From Schistosoma haematobium (taxonomy: Eukaryota; Platyhelminthes; Trematoda; Strigeidida; Schistosomatidae): a stretch of DNA of 64,000 bases. The stretch spans positions 12,770,787-12,834,786 of the forward strand of contig NC_067195.1 in the NCBI RefSeq assembly GCF_000699445.3. The letters run 5' to 3'. This document shows positions 12,100 to 24,090 of this stretch, piece after piece (within the stretch, counting starts at the first letter, position 1; the number at the start of each line of letters is the position of its first letter). The translations under genes and the position numbers were made by a program. Under the pieces are notes generated by a model. It did not search any database and was not told where the DNA came from. It saw only the letters and a program-made list of their open reading frames with translations.

Positions 12100-12300
12100 C
12101 CAATTATCACAGTTCAACTTATTTATTGTGATCATGAACCGATTGATGTTAGACAACCATCTAGAACCTGAAAGTACTGGAGTGCCGTTTCGTCCTACTA
12201 TGGAACTCCTCAGCAGTGCGCATTCACGATACAGCTCGCAGGATTCGATTCCTGGGCTTCAGTCTCGCGCGCGAACGCTTAACCTAGTAGATCATTGAGC
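12100..12300 (-). repeat. tRNA-like SINE with hammerhead motif
   Basis: On the minus strand a tRNA-like block (GGTTAAGCGTTCGCGCGCG, B-box-like ATCGAATCC) is followed at 12218-12173 by CTGAGGA, a good stem II (GTTC/GGAC), GAAA and a C cleavage base. Stem III (ACGG against CACT) has two mismatches and stem I has one. The 3' tail GATGGTTGTCTAACATC matches the family. The core is intact but the helices are weakened. Confidence 0.7.
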
Positions 12301-12518
12301 AGGCCCATAGTATTTGGTTTTCAATCTATCAACTTAAAATCACTAAATATTTCGGTCTGAAAAGTTAGAATTATATATTGCTGAAACTTGTTTCTCCCTT
12401 AATAACTAAATGCTTTACTGAAAACTTATTGAAAATAATCAATATTCCTAAAAATGCGTTTTAATATAATGCCAACTTTTGCATGACCTATAAATAGTAT
12501 TGAACTCCGCTCGAAGTT

Positions 12519-13170
12519 CATCTAGAGTTACTACCGGTCCCAAGTTCGAATAAAGGAGGAGGGTTGAGCATGGAGTCAACAACCACATCCCGTAGGAAAA
12601 AAATAATTGCTACAAAACGCTAACTAGAAAAAATCATTTAAACCACTAAAACCCTGCCATGGGAGTTGTAGGATCTTCATTCAGAAGAATTATGACGAAA
12701 GCCGAGATTCTTCGGAAATCACGAGGCCGACGTCCCTCCTAACAATTATGGTAAAAATTAATAGAGGTACATGGAATGTTCGGACAATGTGGGAAACTGG
12801 GAAGACCAATCAAATAGCTACGGGAATGAAACCCATTGGACCCAAGCTGTGAAGAAAAGGATAGATTTGGGAGAGATGCTGCTGTACTCTGGTCAAGAAG
12901 AACAATTTGCTCCACACACTCATGGAGTTGCTCTGATGTTGTTCAAAGAAGCACGAAATACACTTATTCAGTGGCGATCTCATGGACTCAGGATCGTCAA
13001 AGCATCCTTCAAAACAAAGAACGAAGGAATTACAACAATGTTATGCACCCACCAATGATAAGGATGACGACGATAAAGATCAGTTTTACAAGAGGTTGAA
13101 ATCAATCATAGCGAAGTGCTCAGGAAAGAACCAGATTATTCTGATGGGAGACAGAATGAAAAGTATTTGA
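12519..13170 (+). pseudogene. RTE-B 5' fragment with endonuclease start
   Basis: It begins at TCTAGAGTTACTACCGGTCC, the same first bases as the copy at 17901, so this is probably the element's 5' end. ATG at 12750 opens MVKINRGTWNVRTMWETGK, the first strand of the APE endonuclease. ETHWTQA, APHTHGVALML, YAPTND and ILMGD follow in shifting frames with stops. The copy ends near 13170 within the ILMGD motif, the point at which the large RTE-B copy at 42367 begins. Confidence 0.8.
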
Positions 13171-13289
13171 AAATGGGATGAAAAAAATTCATTAAGAAAT
13201 TTTTTATAATGGCCGAGCATTTAATGTTTATCATCTAAGGAATGGATATATATATATATATGGTACAAAACGTTCACTCGTAGACTTAC

Positions 13290-13456
13290 CTGTTTTGCAT
13301 AATCAACTCCATCAGTATACACTCTCTTTGAGTCTTTGGTTAATTGATGTAAACTGAAAGAACTTCCTGGATGAGATAATCTACGACCTACAGTGATATT
13401 TATTAAATCTAAATCTGATCCAAAATCCGGAACTTCATCGCTTCGATGAGACATAC
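13290..13456 (-). CDS. Orphan coding exon, unknown protein
   Basis: On the minus strand an acceptor (TTATTTTTAG) is followed two bases later by ATG at 13454. The next 55 codons are open (MSHRSDEVPDFGSDLDLIN ... VYTDGVDYAKQ) and end at CAG with a consensus donor GTAAGT at 13289. It is acidic at the start and Ser/His-rich in the middle, with no domain I can name. The acceptor almost touching the ATG would suit a second exon after a 5' UTR exon, or a spliced-leader acceptor. It lies downstream of the dehydrogenase gene on the same strand but does not resemble that enzyme's C-terminus. Remaining exons would lie towards position 1 and were not identified. Confidence 0.55.
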
Positions 13457-15094
13457 CTAAAAATAATCAAATAATAATAAGTTTTTGAAAGATTTAATCC
13501 CCATTAAGAAGCAATTTATTTATTATCCACTTCATTAGGTACCAATATGTGGGCTTGACTGTGTACCACACTTTGAGTGTGAAATTTTGTATTATTACTT
13601 GGCTGGTTGTTTAAACCTAAGTGGGCAGAGCAGAATCCGATCCTACGACTTAGTGGCTAAAACTTAAACATATTAACCACTGAGACACAATACCATTTTG
13701 AAGTAAAAGATACATGTGCTTTTTTATAACGTAACTTAACTGAAATACAAGCTATATCTAGCCAATTCTATTATCAAAAACCTTGATGATTTTATGTATC
13801 ATAGCGAATTTTTAACGAATTAATCGTATAAAACTATAAAGTGGGATCATGAGTATTAGTAATATATAATGACAAAGCAACAAAGCGTACGAACAACCTT
13901 AACAGGTTCAATAAATTAATCAAGGGTAAGAACCTTTACAATATTGAAAAAGACTGGATTAACACTCTATGAAAAAATATATACTCTAACTATTGAAATT
14001 CATTTAGTTAAGCAGGACTATTTCACAGAAATTTAACCTACATATCAATTAATTCGTCGTAGTCACAGTTATTGGGGATCAGTATTGTCTGTTTGTCATC
14101 ATTAACAAACACTCATTTGAGTGAATGAAAAAACATCTTGAAGCATCTTACAACATAAACTGTTACTTGATTGCATATTTTCCTTAATCGTTTAGACGAA
14201 TTCCAACTTTTTATTATGTAAAAAGCCCATACAATGAGTGAAACGGTTATAATAAAGACATAAACTGACATCTGAAATTAAACCTTTAGAAAAATATATT
14301 CACCGAGAAAAATTTAAATAATGAAGAAAGTTAGAAATAATCAATGTCAAGTTTTGAAAAACACGCTGATAAGCAAATAAATATGAAACGATATGAAAGA
14401 AGTAAAGTCCAATAATAGAAAGATACATGTAGATTGGTTAAAAGTTTATCATTTTTAATTAACCTTTGATTCGTTCATCATAACTAATCGATATGAGTAA
14501 AATCCTGGTGAGAGAAAATAAATAAAAAGCTAAAATCTATAAGATTTCCTGCTTTTATTTAGTTGAAAAAAAGAATATAAACACAATCGATAAGAAGGGA
14601 AACATTATGTGTTTAAAAAAAATTAATCCCGTTAACAAAACATGCTTATATTGCTACTATCCAATACAGTCTGAAGAGATCAAATAAAGTTTAACTGTCA
14701 TGAATTGGTAAGTAGATTCAGCTGGAGATGTCACACAGCTGACTGAAATTTGATATATATATATATGGTTGTGTTACATCTTGATAAAAACGATCAAGTC
14801 TATTGCAGTTTCAAGTTGGTCTACCATACTTAGGAATTCAGGAATGATTGAGCTATTCTAATACTCATGGATCTATTTATGACTTTATTATGCCAGGTGG
14901 CAAACAACACTTCAACAATTTGCCACTACCATTGGAAGAAGACGAAGTGTGGGAACAGCTTGATACACAGGTAAAACAACCTAAAATGATACAACATAGT
15001 GTAAGCTTTAACAAAGGCATCATTTCGAAGTACAGAGAAAATGTGCGAACTGGAAAGTACCGACAGTAAAAAAAGAATACCCATTTTTTTAAAT
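13457..15094. other. AT-rich sequence with one diverged tRNA-like SINE
   Basis: 13560-13695 resembles 31860-31960 on the minus strand (GTGTCTCAGTGGTTAA then GGATCGGATTC), a tRNA-derived SINE head. The rest is AT-rich without recognised features; the open frame at 14848-15069 has no domain I know. Confidence 0.45.
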
Positions 15095-15570
15095 ATGGAA
15101 TTTAAAGGAGATATGGCTGCTGAAATCTTAAAATAAAATGCATTTCAAAATCGTTGAATAAAACATTCTGCGCAGCTAAGCTCCGCATTGTTTTCTCAAA
15201 CCCGCCTACCATTCGGGGATGTGTTAAGGATGAAATTCCGCCTTCGGCCACATCAATGTGTATCTATAAATTTACTTGCTCACGTGGGGCACGTTACATA
15301 GGCCGCACAAAGCGATCGCTGTCCAAACGCACTTCGGAACACTATCAGGCTTGGCTCTTAAAAGAATGTAAAACAATTACTAATTCTATACAGGAGCATT
15401 TAATTAACTGTGGACGCATCGCTCCAAAGTAACCTACAGTCAAATGAAGTGAATCGAAGGGCTGTCGAAACAATATTTTATACACTGCTGAGGCATTGGT
15501 AATCCACAAACTTTGCGTGCAGAAACGATTCGTCCAATCTTTCATTCTTTCTTGGCCCTAATTCTTTTGA
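15095..15570 (+). pseudogene. Penelope-like element, GIY-YIG endonuclease remnant
   Basis: The sequence FCAAKLRIVFSNPP, then MCIYKFTCSRGARYIGRTKR, is the schistosome form of the Penelope C-terminal GIY-YIG nuclease (YKFTC in place of GIY, then YIGRT). The SEHY and IQEHLINC segments and a terminal LVIHKLCVQKRF follow with stops near 15063 and 15432. Only the endonuclease end is present; no reverse transcriptase is seen upstream. It aligns with 26641-27156 and 46066-46384. Confidence 0.8.
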
Positions 15571-15943
15571 TGGGTATTTTTCGGGGTTGTTTTTTTTCTG
15601 TACGTTTATTTGATTATTATTGAATTTTTTTAAATTACCGTTTTGCATTTCAAACTCTAATCAGTTATTATTATTACCTTATACAAGTTTTCTTGATTAT
15701 TATTCAGTGTAAATGTTCTTCTAAACAACTGAAATCAATGATTGTGGAATCTTGACATGATGTAGGTCAAAGTTGGTATCATTTAAACCCTGGTCTTGCT
15801 ATGATATGAGGTAATTGAAAGTTGTGGTTAGTCATGGATTGCGGACAGACAAATATTCAGCTAACCATTTGTGATTTCATTTCATATTATTGTTTTCTAC
15901 GTTGGACTCAATGGGTGTAAACTGCTCGCAAGTTTGTGGAATA

Positions 15944-16012
15944 ATTTATTTATTTGAACAAATAAATACTGGTACAAGGGGGCACCAGATATATATGCGC
16001 CACACTTGTGGA
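15944..16012 (-). repeat. RTE-A 3' end fragment
   Basis: The minus strand reads GTGTGGCGCATATATATCTG, then CTTGTACCAGTATTTATTTG, then AAATAAATAA, which is the 3' terminus of RTE-A (compare 37670-37738). It is a heavily 5'-truncated insertion. Confidence 0.75.
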
Positions 16013-17329
16013 ATGAAATGACGATATTTCGGAAAATAGTATTCTTGTGGAGTAAAGTATTATCTAGCATTATTCTGGTTCCCTATGTTTCATCGTATAT
16101 TGTATATCTGTTATAACGTGATCTATTCTGTGTATAGCGTATTGTTCGAGTAGCTAGTCTACGGGTATTATATTTATGATCACCGATCAGATTACCACAT
16201 TATGATACCATACGGCAGAGAGAGAAATTACGAATCCATTCACGCATTACATTGTATAGCTTGTGTGACGATGTTTTGTGAAGACTGGTTGTATTTTTCT
16301 AGTGTTTCCTAATTTTAAAGGAACTCCGCCCTTAAATGATATCAATCTGTGAGGAAAAGAACAAATTAAATCAACCATCTTCAATTAATGTACATGTATT
16401 TCTCTGTTTATTAGCATATTTTTACAGCTAACTTAAAAATGAATGTCTGCTTTTTAGGACATTCCTTTCTGTAATGGTATATATTGCTTATTTGTACTAA
16501 AGGCAGGTTGTTGCTGTACCATGATGTATGTATCTAATCTTCGTGGGAATTTCATCCATTTAACTGAGAATACATACATCTAAAACTATTAAACGCTACT
16601 TTCATATATAGAAATTATAAGGTTCAGTAATATTTAGTGGATAATATATATGTAGAGACTAAACTGAAAACGGAATGGCTCATCATGTGAACAATACACA
16701 CTATTTTCATGTAATAAAAAAAGAGAAAGAAAAGAAGGAAACATTAAGCCCAACTATTTAATTTTCACATCTTTTCCTTTAACATATTTACACATAAATA
16801 TTCTGATATTCCCAAAGGAAACACATATTAATGATAAATATTTCTTTTAAATATACATTACAACATTCCTTTCTATACATTCAATAAAAATAGTTTATTA
16901 GTAGGTATTACATGTATTATCTTATATTTCGAGTTGTTGTGACTTCTTTATGATTACGAAATCGATAATAGTTGGTTGATTTATAAGGACATAAAGTGTT
17001 TTACGTTAACAAACAAAACAGTTTCAATTTTTAAGGATGAAGATAAGAAGAAAGAGCATTTTGTCAAAATGAATTACTTATACCAAGAAATTAATGTTCA
17101 TAAATAACATGTGAATTATATTATCTTATTAAATTCGATGATTAATATAAATAATTTTGAGAGTAAAGCATAAAATACGAATAAATACAATAATATCTGA
17201 AAAACTCTTCAAAATATAGCTGTTTGACAAAAACGTTAATAATAACATTTATAGTGAAATTACATATTTTTTAGTTGATAAATGATCAATAAGGAGGAGG
17301 GGATTGCGGAAATTAACTGATTATATAGC
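16013..17329. other. AT-rich sequence, nothing recognised
   Basis: No exon, RNA gene or repeat boundary could be supported here. Confidence 0.45.
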
Positions 17330-17790
17330 TGGTATCACGAACTAACCGAAGTTAGACAACCACTGAAAATCATGAAACACTAAGTAGTTATTGTGTCTCA
17401 GTATAAGGCTTGATCGGCAGTGCGCGTCCAACGCCACACCACGGATTGAATCGAGAACTTTCAGCTCTCATGGGGAGAGCTTAACTTATAGACTACTGTT
17501 TTGTATCTAATGGTTTACATTACTAACCTCAACAAATCCGCGACATCGATCAACTATCGTATAATGTAGTAGGTTAATAACTCTTCAAAACTGATTTAGT
17601 TGAAATCCTCTCATCACGTCTCCTCAGCAAACTCAAAATTTATCACTAGTCAACATAGTAGTCTAATTGTTCATTGCTTGATCAGAGACTAGAAAGTCAC
17701 AGATTCAGTCCTTCAGTAGAGTGCTAGACGTGCATTGCTGAGAAGCCCCACAGTACGAAGAAACAGTTGTATGACACTTCTTTGTATAAC
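17330..17790 (-). repeat. Strongly decayed SINE pieces
   Basis: 17340-17480 resembles the SINE at 31990-32110 (AACCACTGAAAA.CA.GAAA, then GCAGTGCGC). A separate plus-strand piece at 17728-17780 (TGCATTGCTGAGAAGCCCCA ... GAAGAAACAGTTGT) is a mutated hammerhead block. The core is CTGAGAA instead of CTGANGA, so it is inactive. Confidence 0.4.
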
Positions 17791-17900
17791 ATGTTTGTTA
17801 ACCAAGTTCAGTTGGTGATCTGAACTATGACAATTTATTTTTCATAATAATCCGTGTATTTTTCGCAAGGTTTTCTTCCAGGAAATTCTGTCTGTAGCTT

Positions 17901-18240
17901 TTCTAGAGTTACTATCGGTCCCAAGTTCGAATAAAGGAGGAGGGTTGAGCATGGAGTCAACAACCACATCCCGTAGGAAAAAAATAATTGCTACAAAACG
18001 CTAACTAGAAAAAATCATTTAAACCACTAAAACCCTGCCATGGGAGTTGTAGGATCTTCATTCAGAAGAATTATGACGAAAGCCGAGATTCTTCGGAAAT
18101 CACGAGGCCGACGTCCCTCCTAACAATTATGGTAAAAATTAATAGAGGTACATGGAATGTTCGGACAATGTGGGAAACTGGGAAGACCAATCAAATTGCT
18201 ACGGCAATGAGGAAATACAACTAAGCAGTGCTCGGAATCA
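17901..18240 (+). pseudogene. RTE-B 5' fragment, second copy
   Basis: Nearly identical to 12519-12820 from the 5' terminal TCTAGAGTTACT onward. It includes the ATG and the GTWNVRTMWETGK start of the endonuclease, and then breaks into unrelated sequence after 18240. Confidence 0.82.
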
Positions 18241-18389
18241 ACACTTGCATTAACAAACGCTATATATATATGAACATTGTCCGAGTTGAACGACTGATGT
18301 GTTATGAATGAGATTGTGTATTGCTTGCTTTTCTCTTGTATGTGAAAACGTATGAGGAAATATTTGTAAATACCCAATTCCAATGTGGT

Positions 18390-19645
18390 GGATGAGGTCA
18401 CGACTAGGTCTGAAGCATGCCTGATTTTCTCGTGTTTGCAGTTCACGAATCTTTGTTAGGCGTCCAATAATTATTGGGGCTAATATTTTAGATGCTATGT
18501 TAGTTAAATTAATACCTCTATTGTTATCACAGGATGATTTTGACCCTTTCTTATATATTGGGACAATCAGTGATTGCGACCAGTCAGATGGCATGACGTC
18601 CCACTCCAAGATTTTAGCTAAAATATCAGTCGACATAGTCGCTAAAATAGGACCACCATGCCTATGGACCTCTGGGGTCAATCTATTTGGACCAGATGCT
18701 CTTCCTCGTTTCAGATTAGCTATGGCTTTTTGAACTTCAATTACAATCGGGGGGCCTACTTCAATGTTCCATCCAGGCTGTTTGGGAACTGTATGTAGTT
18801 GTAGAGTAGTTGAAAGCCAACTGGACTGCTCCTCAAAGTGTTCTGTCCATCGTTCTAAACGTCTGGACTGATCGTCTCATACTTGACTTATTAATTCCAG
18901 TTTCTTTTATAAGTCTGAAAAGCTGTCTGGCGTTACCTACAGCCGCTGCCTTTTCCATCTCTTTTGCTTTCGTTGCCCACCACTGCTCAGGGTCGTTCTT
19001 TAGACTTTTGCTTAACCTATATCTGATTTGTTTTCGTTCTTCATCGTGTTCAGAGTCTGATGGAATATTTACGATAATCCATCAGTGCAATAGACTTAAT
19101 AGAAATCCATTAATTTTTCGTAACCCTATAATAGGAATTGAAGAAGGGGGTTGATTATGAATAAAGTGGTCTTGAATGCTGTTAGAGGTATGAGAGCAGT
19201 TATCACTTCCCAGTTGCCCACAACACGGTATGTGGAAACGAAACTGGGTTAGAGTTGGTATTAGTTACCTGAGAGCGTGACCACAGTGCCCAAGAGACAA
19301 CTGCTTGAGCAATTTCCGTGTTAGCCCCGTACATGTTGGGACCTTACCGCCGGAGACGGATATCCGTGGGATAACCCGAAGCGTGCATTTCCGAGGTCGA
19401 CCTTTCCTAACCCCACTACTCCTTGTGGGAAGGCAGCATCGCTGCTATGCTGGTTGTCTGAAGGAAACACTTTACTGCCGTCACACCTCTGTACAGTCAG
19501 CAGTGCGACTTTGCCCTCGTACCTTGAGTTAGCTACTTTTAGCCTTACCGTTCTTAAACCTACCTGTGTGGCGTGGTAGTATAGCTCGACTGGTTCATCT
19601 CGACAAGCAAGCTCGACCAACACGACAAAGTCGCAGCAACGGGCA
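18390..19645 (-). mobile_element. SR2-like LINE lacking its endonuclease
   Basis: The minus strand starts with a 5' UTR (19645-19200) homologous to 5298-5720, then skips at about 19150-19080 to the region before the RT (EQWWATKAKEMEKAAA), so the whole endonuclease is missing. The RT segment at 18680-18390 reads MPSDWSQSLIVPIYKKGSKS, then CDNNRGINLTNIASKIL, and stops at CFRPSRD, where unrelated sequence begins. It interrupts an RTE-B copy of opposite orientation (17901-18240 and 19646-20360). Confidence 0.78.
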
Positions 19646-20360
19646 AATGCAGATGAAGTCAAGCGTAGTAGCAGCCTCTACAGTAGTAGGCCTCAACATA
19701 CACAAGGGAAAAAGCAAGATATTGAAAATCAACACAGAGAACACCAAACCAATCATACTTGATGAAGGAGCTCTGGAACAGGTGCACAGCATCATCTGTA
19801 AACAAGGAGGATCCGATGCAGATGTAAAGGTGAGGCTTGGCAAAGGGAGAGCGACATTCCTACAGTTGAAAAAGATCCCGATCTCAAAACAACTGTCAAC
19901 CAACACCAAAATCAGAATCCTCAACACGAATGTGGAGACAGTTCTACTGTACGGAGCTGAAACTTGGAGAACTACCGCAACCATCGTCAAGAAAGTACAG
20001 GTAGTCATAAACAATTGTCTACGCAAGATACTCAATATCCGTTGGCTGGATACCACCAGCAACAGCCTACTGTGGGAGAGGAAAAACCAGCTTCTAGCTG
20101 AAGAGGAAGTTAAGGAAAGATGATGAAAGTGGATAGGACATACGTTGTGAAAATCATCAAACTGAATCACGAAACAAGTGCTAACTTGGAATCCTAAAGG
20201 GAAACGGAAAAGAGGAAGATTAAAGAACACATTGCGCCGGAAGTTAGAAGCAGATATGAAAAGGATGAATAGCAACTGGAAACTACTGGAAAGGATTGTC
20301 CTGGACAGAGTTCGATGGAGAATGCCAGTGGGTGGACTACGCTGCTATAGGAGGACTTCT
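19646..20360 (+). pseudogene. RTE-B 3' fragment
   Basis: Encodes [59 protein letters not shown] and [20 protein letters not shown]. This aligns with the C-terminal third of the large RTE-B copy at 44200-44880. Stop codons near 20120 and 20150 break it. With 17901-18240 it may be one element whose middle is lost and which hosts the opposite-strand LINE. Confidence 0.8.
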
Positions 20361-21113
20361 TATTTGCCATGTCTTCCTTGTGTCATGCAGCAAATCGTAG
20401 TCTCCGGTTACAAGTATCAGTTATTCCTCAGTTATAACAAACGTAAAGGAATTTTAGCGACGATATTTCAACGACAAAGTTAATATCTAAATACATTATA
20501 ATCTGAAATGATAGAGAAAATTTGTAACTTAGGTGAATGCCTTTGGTACAGGTTAACTATAAAAATACCAGAGAATTTCTAGAAGCACGGCATTCAGATC
20601 AATTGAAAATCAAGACACATTGACATTGACCAAAATTAGGAACTCATAAGGAGGAGATCAACGTCCGTCACAAAACCAAACATCGACTAACAAAGACAAC
20701 CAACGTGAGTCTAATGGCAAATAAGGACGACTAATCACGAATCATGTCGCCGAAATGAACCCAAATAACACCTTGTTAAATAGCAAGAAAGGTCAGTTCT
20801 AATTGAAGTAAGCACTAATGTTGTCTATCTAAGAGACCTCAGTAATATCAACATTATAATTACAACATAATTTTGATAAAATAATTGGCTTTTCATTTAT
20901 TTATTTGAACACATAAATATTGGTACAAGAGGGCGTCAAATATATGTGCGCCACACAAAACAAAGAGAATTCGAAGACAGAAAAAAACACGGCAATAACG
21001 AACAGATTAGTGTAAGGTAGTGTATTATTAAAAATAATAATACTAATAATGGAGGGAACCGAAAGATACAGTCAGAAAAAATTTTTCAGTAAGGGAAGAA
21101 ACAACCACTTTTT

Positions 21114-23400
21114 ATGAAGAAAGTAAAAGAAGATTACGGCAGAATCGCCACTGGCTTCTATTCTGAGCCATATCTGATAACGTCTCTAGCCACTGTGTCG
21201 CACCATCTCTCGGACCCCAGCCAGGGAGTCGTGAAGGACCAACACAAGCCAGCCCTTTGCAGCTTTCTTTCATACCACGACACCATGTCTTACACTGACC
21301 ACCTCTCCGCTTTTTACAACCAGTCCCAGAGTCCGCAAATAATGCACAACGTGGAATTCTCTGGGACGACATTCGTAGAACATGTCCAAGCCACCGAAGT
21401 CGGTGTTTCAAGATGGTGACACTAATCGGATTATCGTCTCTATGCCCGAACACACGATGCCGAACCTCTGCATTACTAACATGGTGTTGCCATGGGATGT
21501 CAGCAATCCTTCGGAGACAACGATGATCGAACACAGAGAGTCGTCTAACATCCTCAACTCGGAGAGGTCAGGTTTCACAAGCATAGAGCAAAACTGCTCT
21601 CGCTGACGCCACCACCAGCACTTATGCAGCTACCCAGATACACGAACTTCTCGACCACTTCTATCTGCTCACCATCCAGAGTGAGTACAGGATTAGAATC
21701 CTGCCAGTCTTGTAAAAGTACTTTGCACTTCGAATGTGCAAAGCACATACCATAACTACGGACGCTCATTGAATGCGGATTGCATGGCTTGGACATCATC
21801 ACTCAGTAAGACAATATCATCCACATACTCAAGGTCGAGAAGTCTTTCTCCAGGCAACAGATCCACACTGTCATTACTTACATCCATCAGGGCTGTTTTC
21901 GGAATGTCATCGATGGCAAAGTTGAAGAGGAATGTTGAGATTGGGCAACCCTGTCTAACCCCACTGCTCGAGTGGAACAATGGAGAACGGTGGTTGTATG
22001 CCCTCACTCTGCCTGGGGTGTTTGTATATAGGGCCTATAGGATGTTAATAAACTTCTCAGGCACACCCTTCTTCAATAGAAAATCCCAGAGAACAGTCCT
22101 GTCTAACGAATCGAGGGCAGCCGTGATGTCAAGAAACACTACGATTGTTGGCCTGTGATAAGTATGACGGTGTTCTAACATTTGGCGGAGGGTGAAGATA
22201 TGACCAATACATCCTCGACCAGAACGAAAACCAACCTGATCCCCGCAAGTCAATCTTTCTCGGGTTTTGAACAACCTACGAAGTATGACGGAAGCCAATA
22301 GCTTGGACGCATTCGGAAGTAGACTTATCCCCCGATAGTTGTTACAGGAACGACGTAAACCCTTTTTAAAGATAGGGACAACTATCGACTCATTCCATGA
22401 CATTGGTACACTCTCTAGCTCCCAAACCTTTGTAAACAACGTCGTCAATTCCTTAGTCAGAAAGTCACCACCATCTTTAAAAAGAACCGGAGGTAAGTCA
22501 TCTGGGCCAGGTGATTTGTAGCGCTTCAAGAGATGGAGTTCCTTGCTGAATTCCGCCTCATTTGGTGGATCAGTCGTCACCGGCCATGGAGGGCAGGACA
22601 ATCTGACCGATGTTGCCGGAGCAACAGGCCAGTTGAACTGTCCTTCGAAGAATTCTGCCCATCGTCCAAGACGTCGATGGATGTTGGTGATTGACATCCC
22701 GTCATCCTTGTTTCGCTCATACCAGACTTCGTGTTGCCAGTGGCTTGGATGAGTTGGAAGAGCTTCCGGTAGTTACCAGATGCAACTGCTGTTTCCAGCT
22801 CATTAGCACGCTCCGACCACCAGGCTTTTCGGTCCTTACGCAAGCTTTGCCCGATTTCCTTACGTAACAGTCGTCGTTTGTGGTCAAACTCACGGTCACC
22901 CGGAGTAGACCGACGGGCTTCGATGAGTTGTACGGAGCCTGAAGAAACCTGGTGCAATCTGTCAGAGCATAGATGGAGATGACGAAAATACATCGTTTCT
23001 CACGCCGATTTCTTCTCACTTTGATGGAACTCTCTAATCTAACAACACATAGCCGACTGTTAATGGGGATCCAATCGATTAGTGCTACCTCAGCTCTAGT
23101 GCTTAGTGCGACACCAACGCCAGCAAGACCAGACGAAGATGCCACAGGGTCCCCGGATAAACGCACGTAAAACAAGCTTTTCGAAGCGACAGATGGAGAG
23201 CAAATTTGTAGTACTTCACTAAAGTCTTGAATACGGGTTTTGTATAGACAACAAACGTCGATATTAAGACTTTCCAAAGACTTAGCCAGCCCTATCTGTT
23301 GTCCAACCTGCATAAGTGTGCGGAAGTTGAAGGCAGCCAGTTTGTATGGTGCACGTGGTTTCAGAAAAACTGCTTCAGTACTCATATTCGGTGGTAACAT
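21114..23400 (-). pseudogene. RTE-A copy 2 pol remnant
   Basis: The pieces, in order on the minus strand, are: endonuclease N-terminus (23400-22900, YKLAAFNFRTLM); linker and RT start (22697-22035, including FKDGG, IVVPIFKKGLRRSCNNYRG and FRSGRGCIGHI); RT with VRQGCPISTFLFNF and LEYVDDIVLLSDD (22007-21756); C-terminal tail LRWLGHVLRM to LPGWGPRDGATQWLETLSDM (21534-21112). Frame changes separate each piece. The 22697-22035 stretch is one long frame, whereas copy 1 has frameshifts there near 10352 and 10470. Confidence 0.85.
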
Positions 23401-23532
23401 ACAATTTTCAACTAGGCAGTGACTCGAGAACGTTTAGATAGAGTCGAATATCCACCAAAGACGAGCTGCTGTATAAGTCGAAAAATAAGGATACATAAAG
23501 TGGGAATAAAAAAGAGTGAATAAACGACGTAG

Positions 23533-23534
<2 letters not shown>

Positions 23535-23578
<44 letters not shown>

Positions 23579-23615
23579 TAATAATAATAACGATAATAAT
23601 AATAGTAACGATAAT
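23535..23615. repeat. AAT microsatellite in RTE-A copy 2
   Basis: (AAT)n with two interruptions, in the 5' UTR of the element. It is shorter than in copy 1. Confidence 0.9.
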
Positions 23616-24090
23616 AATATGAATTTTTTGACTGTAAATCGAAGCGAGAATAGAATTTTCGGTAAATATCGTCATTTTCATTTTATTTGTGTGAGGGTTG
23701 TGATACTACCCGGGTGCCCAGACCGAAGCAGGTGGTTTTCTTAGGAGGCCACACCCTTAGCCTTCGACCTAGAAGTCTAACCCACAAGGCAATGGAGGAT
23801 CGTGAGGAGATGCAGTCCCATGGTAGCCAGTGACCAACGATTGATTCATACGCCATTTGTTCCTGCAGGATACTGGAGCCCATGTGCACCATTGGTTCGG
23901 GATCCGGTTAATGCACCTGAACATTTGTTTTTCGTCCTCTGATTTTTGTAGACAACACCCCTGCCACGAGGCAGTGAGTAGGACTTCCCTGATAGAGGCT
24001 GTATACGCGTGGCCGTGTGAGAGCATTTCGAGAGGGAGAACAGGTCCATCCCACTCTCGGCCATACCAGGGCATTTGGGGGCTGGCTTTT

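Larger units (their letters stand above)
20894..24082 (-). mobile_element. RTE-A copy 2, with 8-bp target duplication
   Basis: Bounded by TGGCTTTT at 20886-20893 and 24083-24090, so it is an independent insertion. The 5' end is the complement of GGGCATTTGGGGGC; the 3' end carries CACATAAATATTGGTACAAG in complement and (AAAT)n. Apart from a few indels it is almost identical by eye to copy 1, which suggests recent movement. Like copies 1 and 3 it lacks the endonuclease catalytic half. It also lacks about 120 bp of the C-terminal coding region near 21602, as copy 3 does. Confidence 0.88.

Noticed and set aside
13244..13262. TA microsatellite as an element boundary
   Set aside because: Short and common in this AT-rich genome; no element could be tied to it.
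9167..24082. Segmental duplication explaining the two near-identical regions 9167-12076 and 21270-24082
   Set aside because: Similarity stops exactly at element ends and copy 2 has its own 8-bp target duplication, so these are separate insertions.
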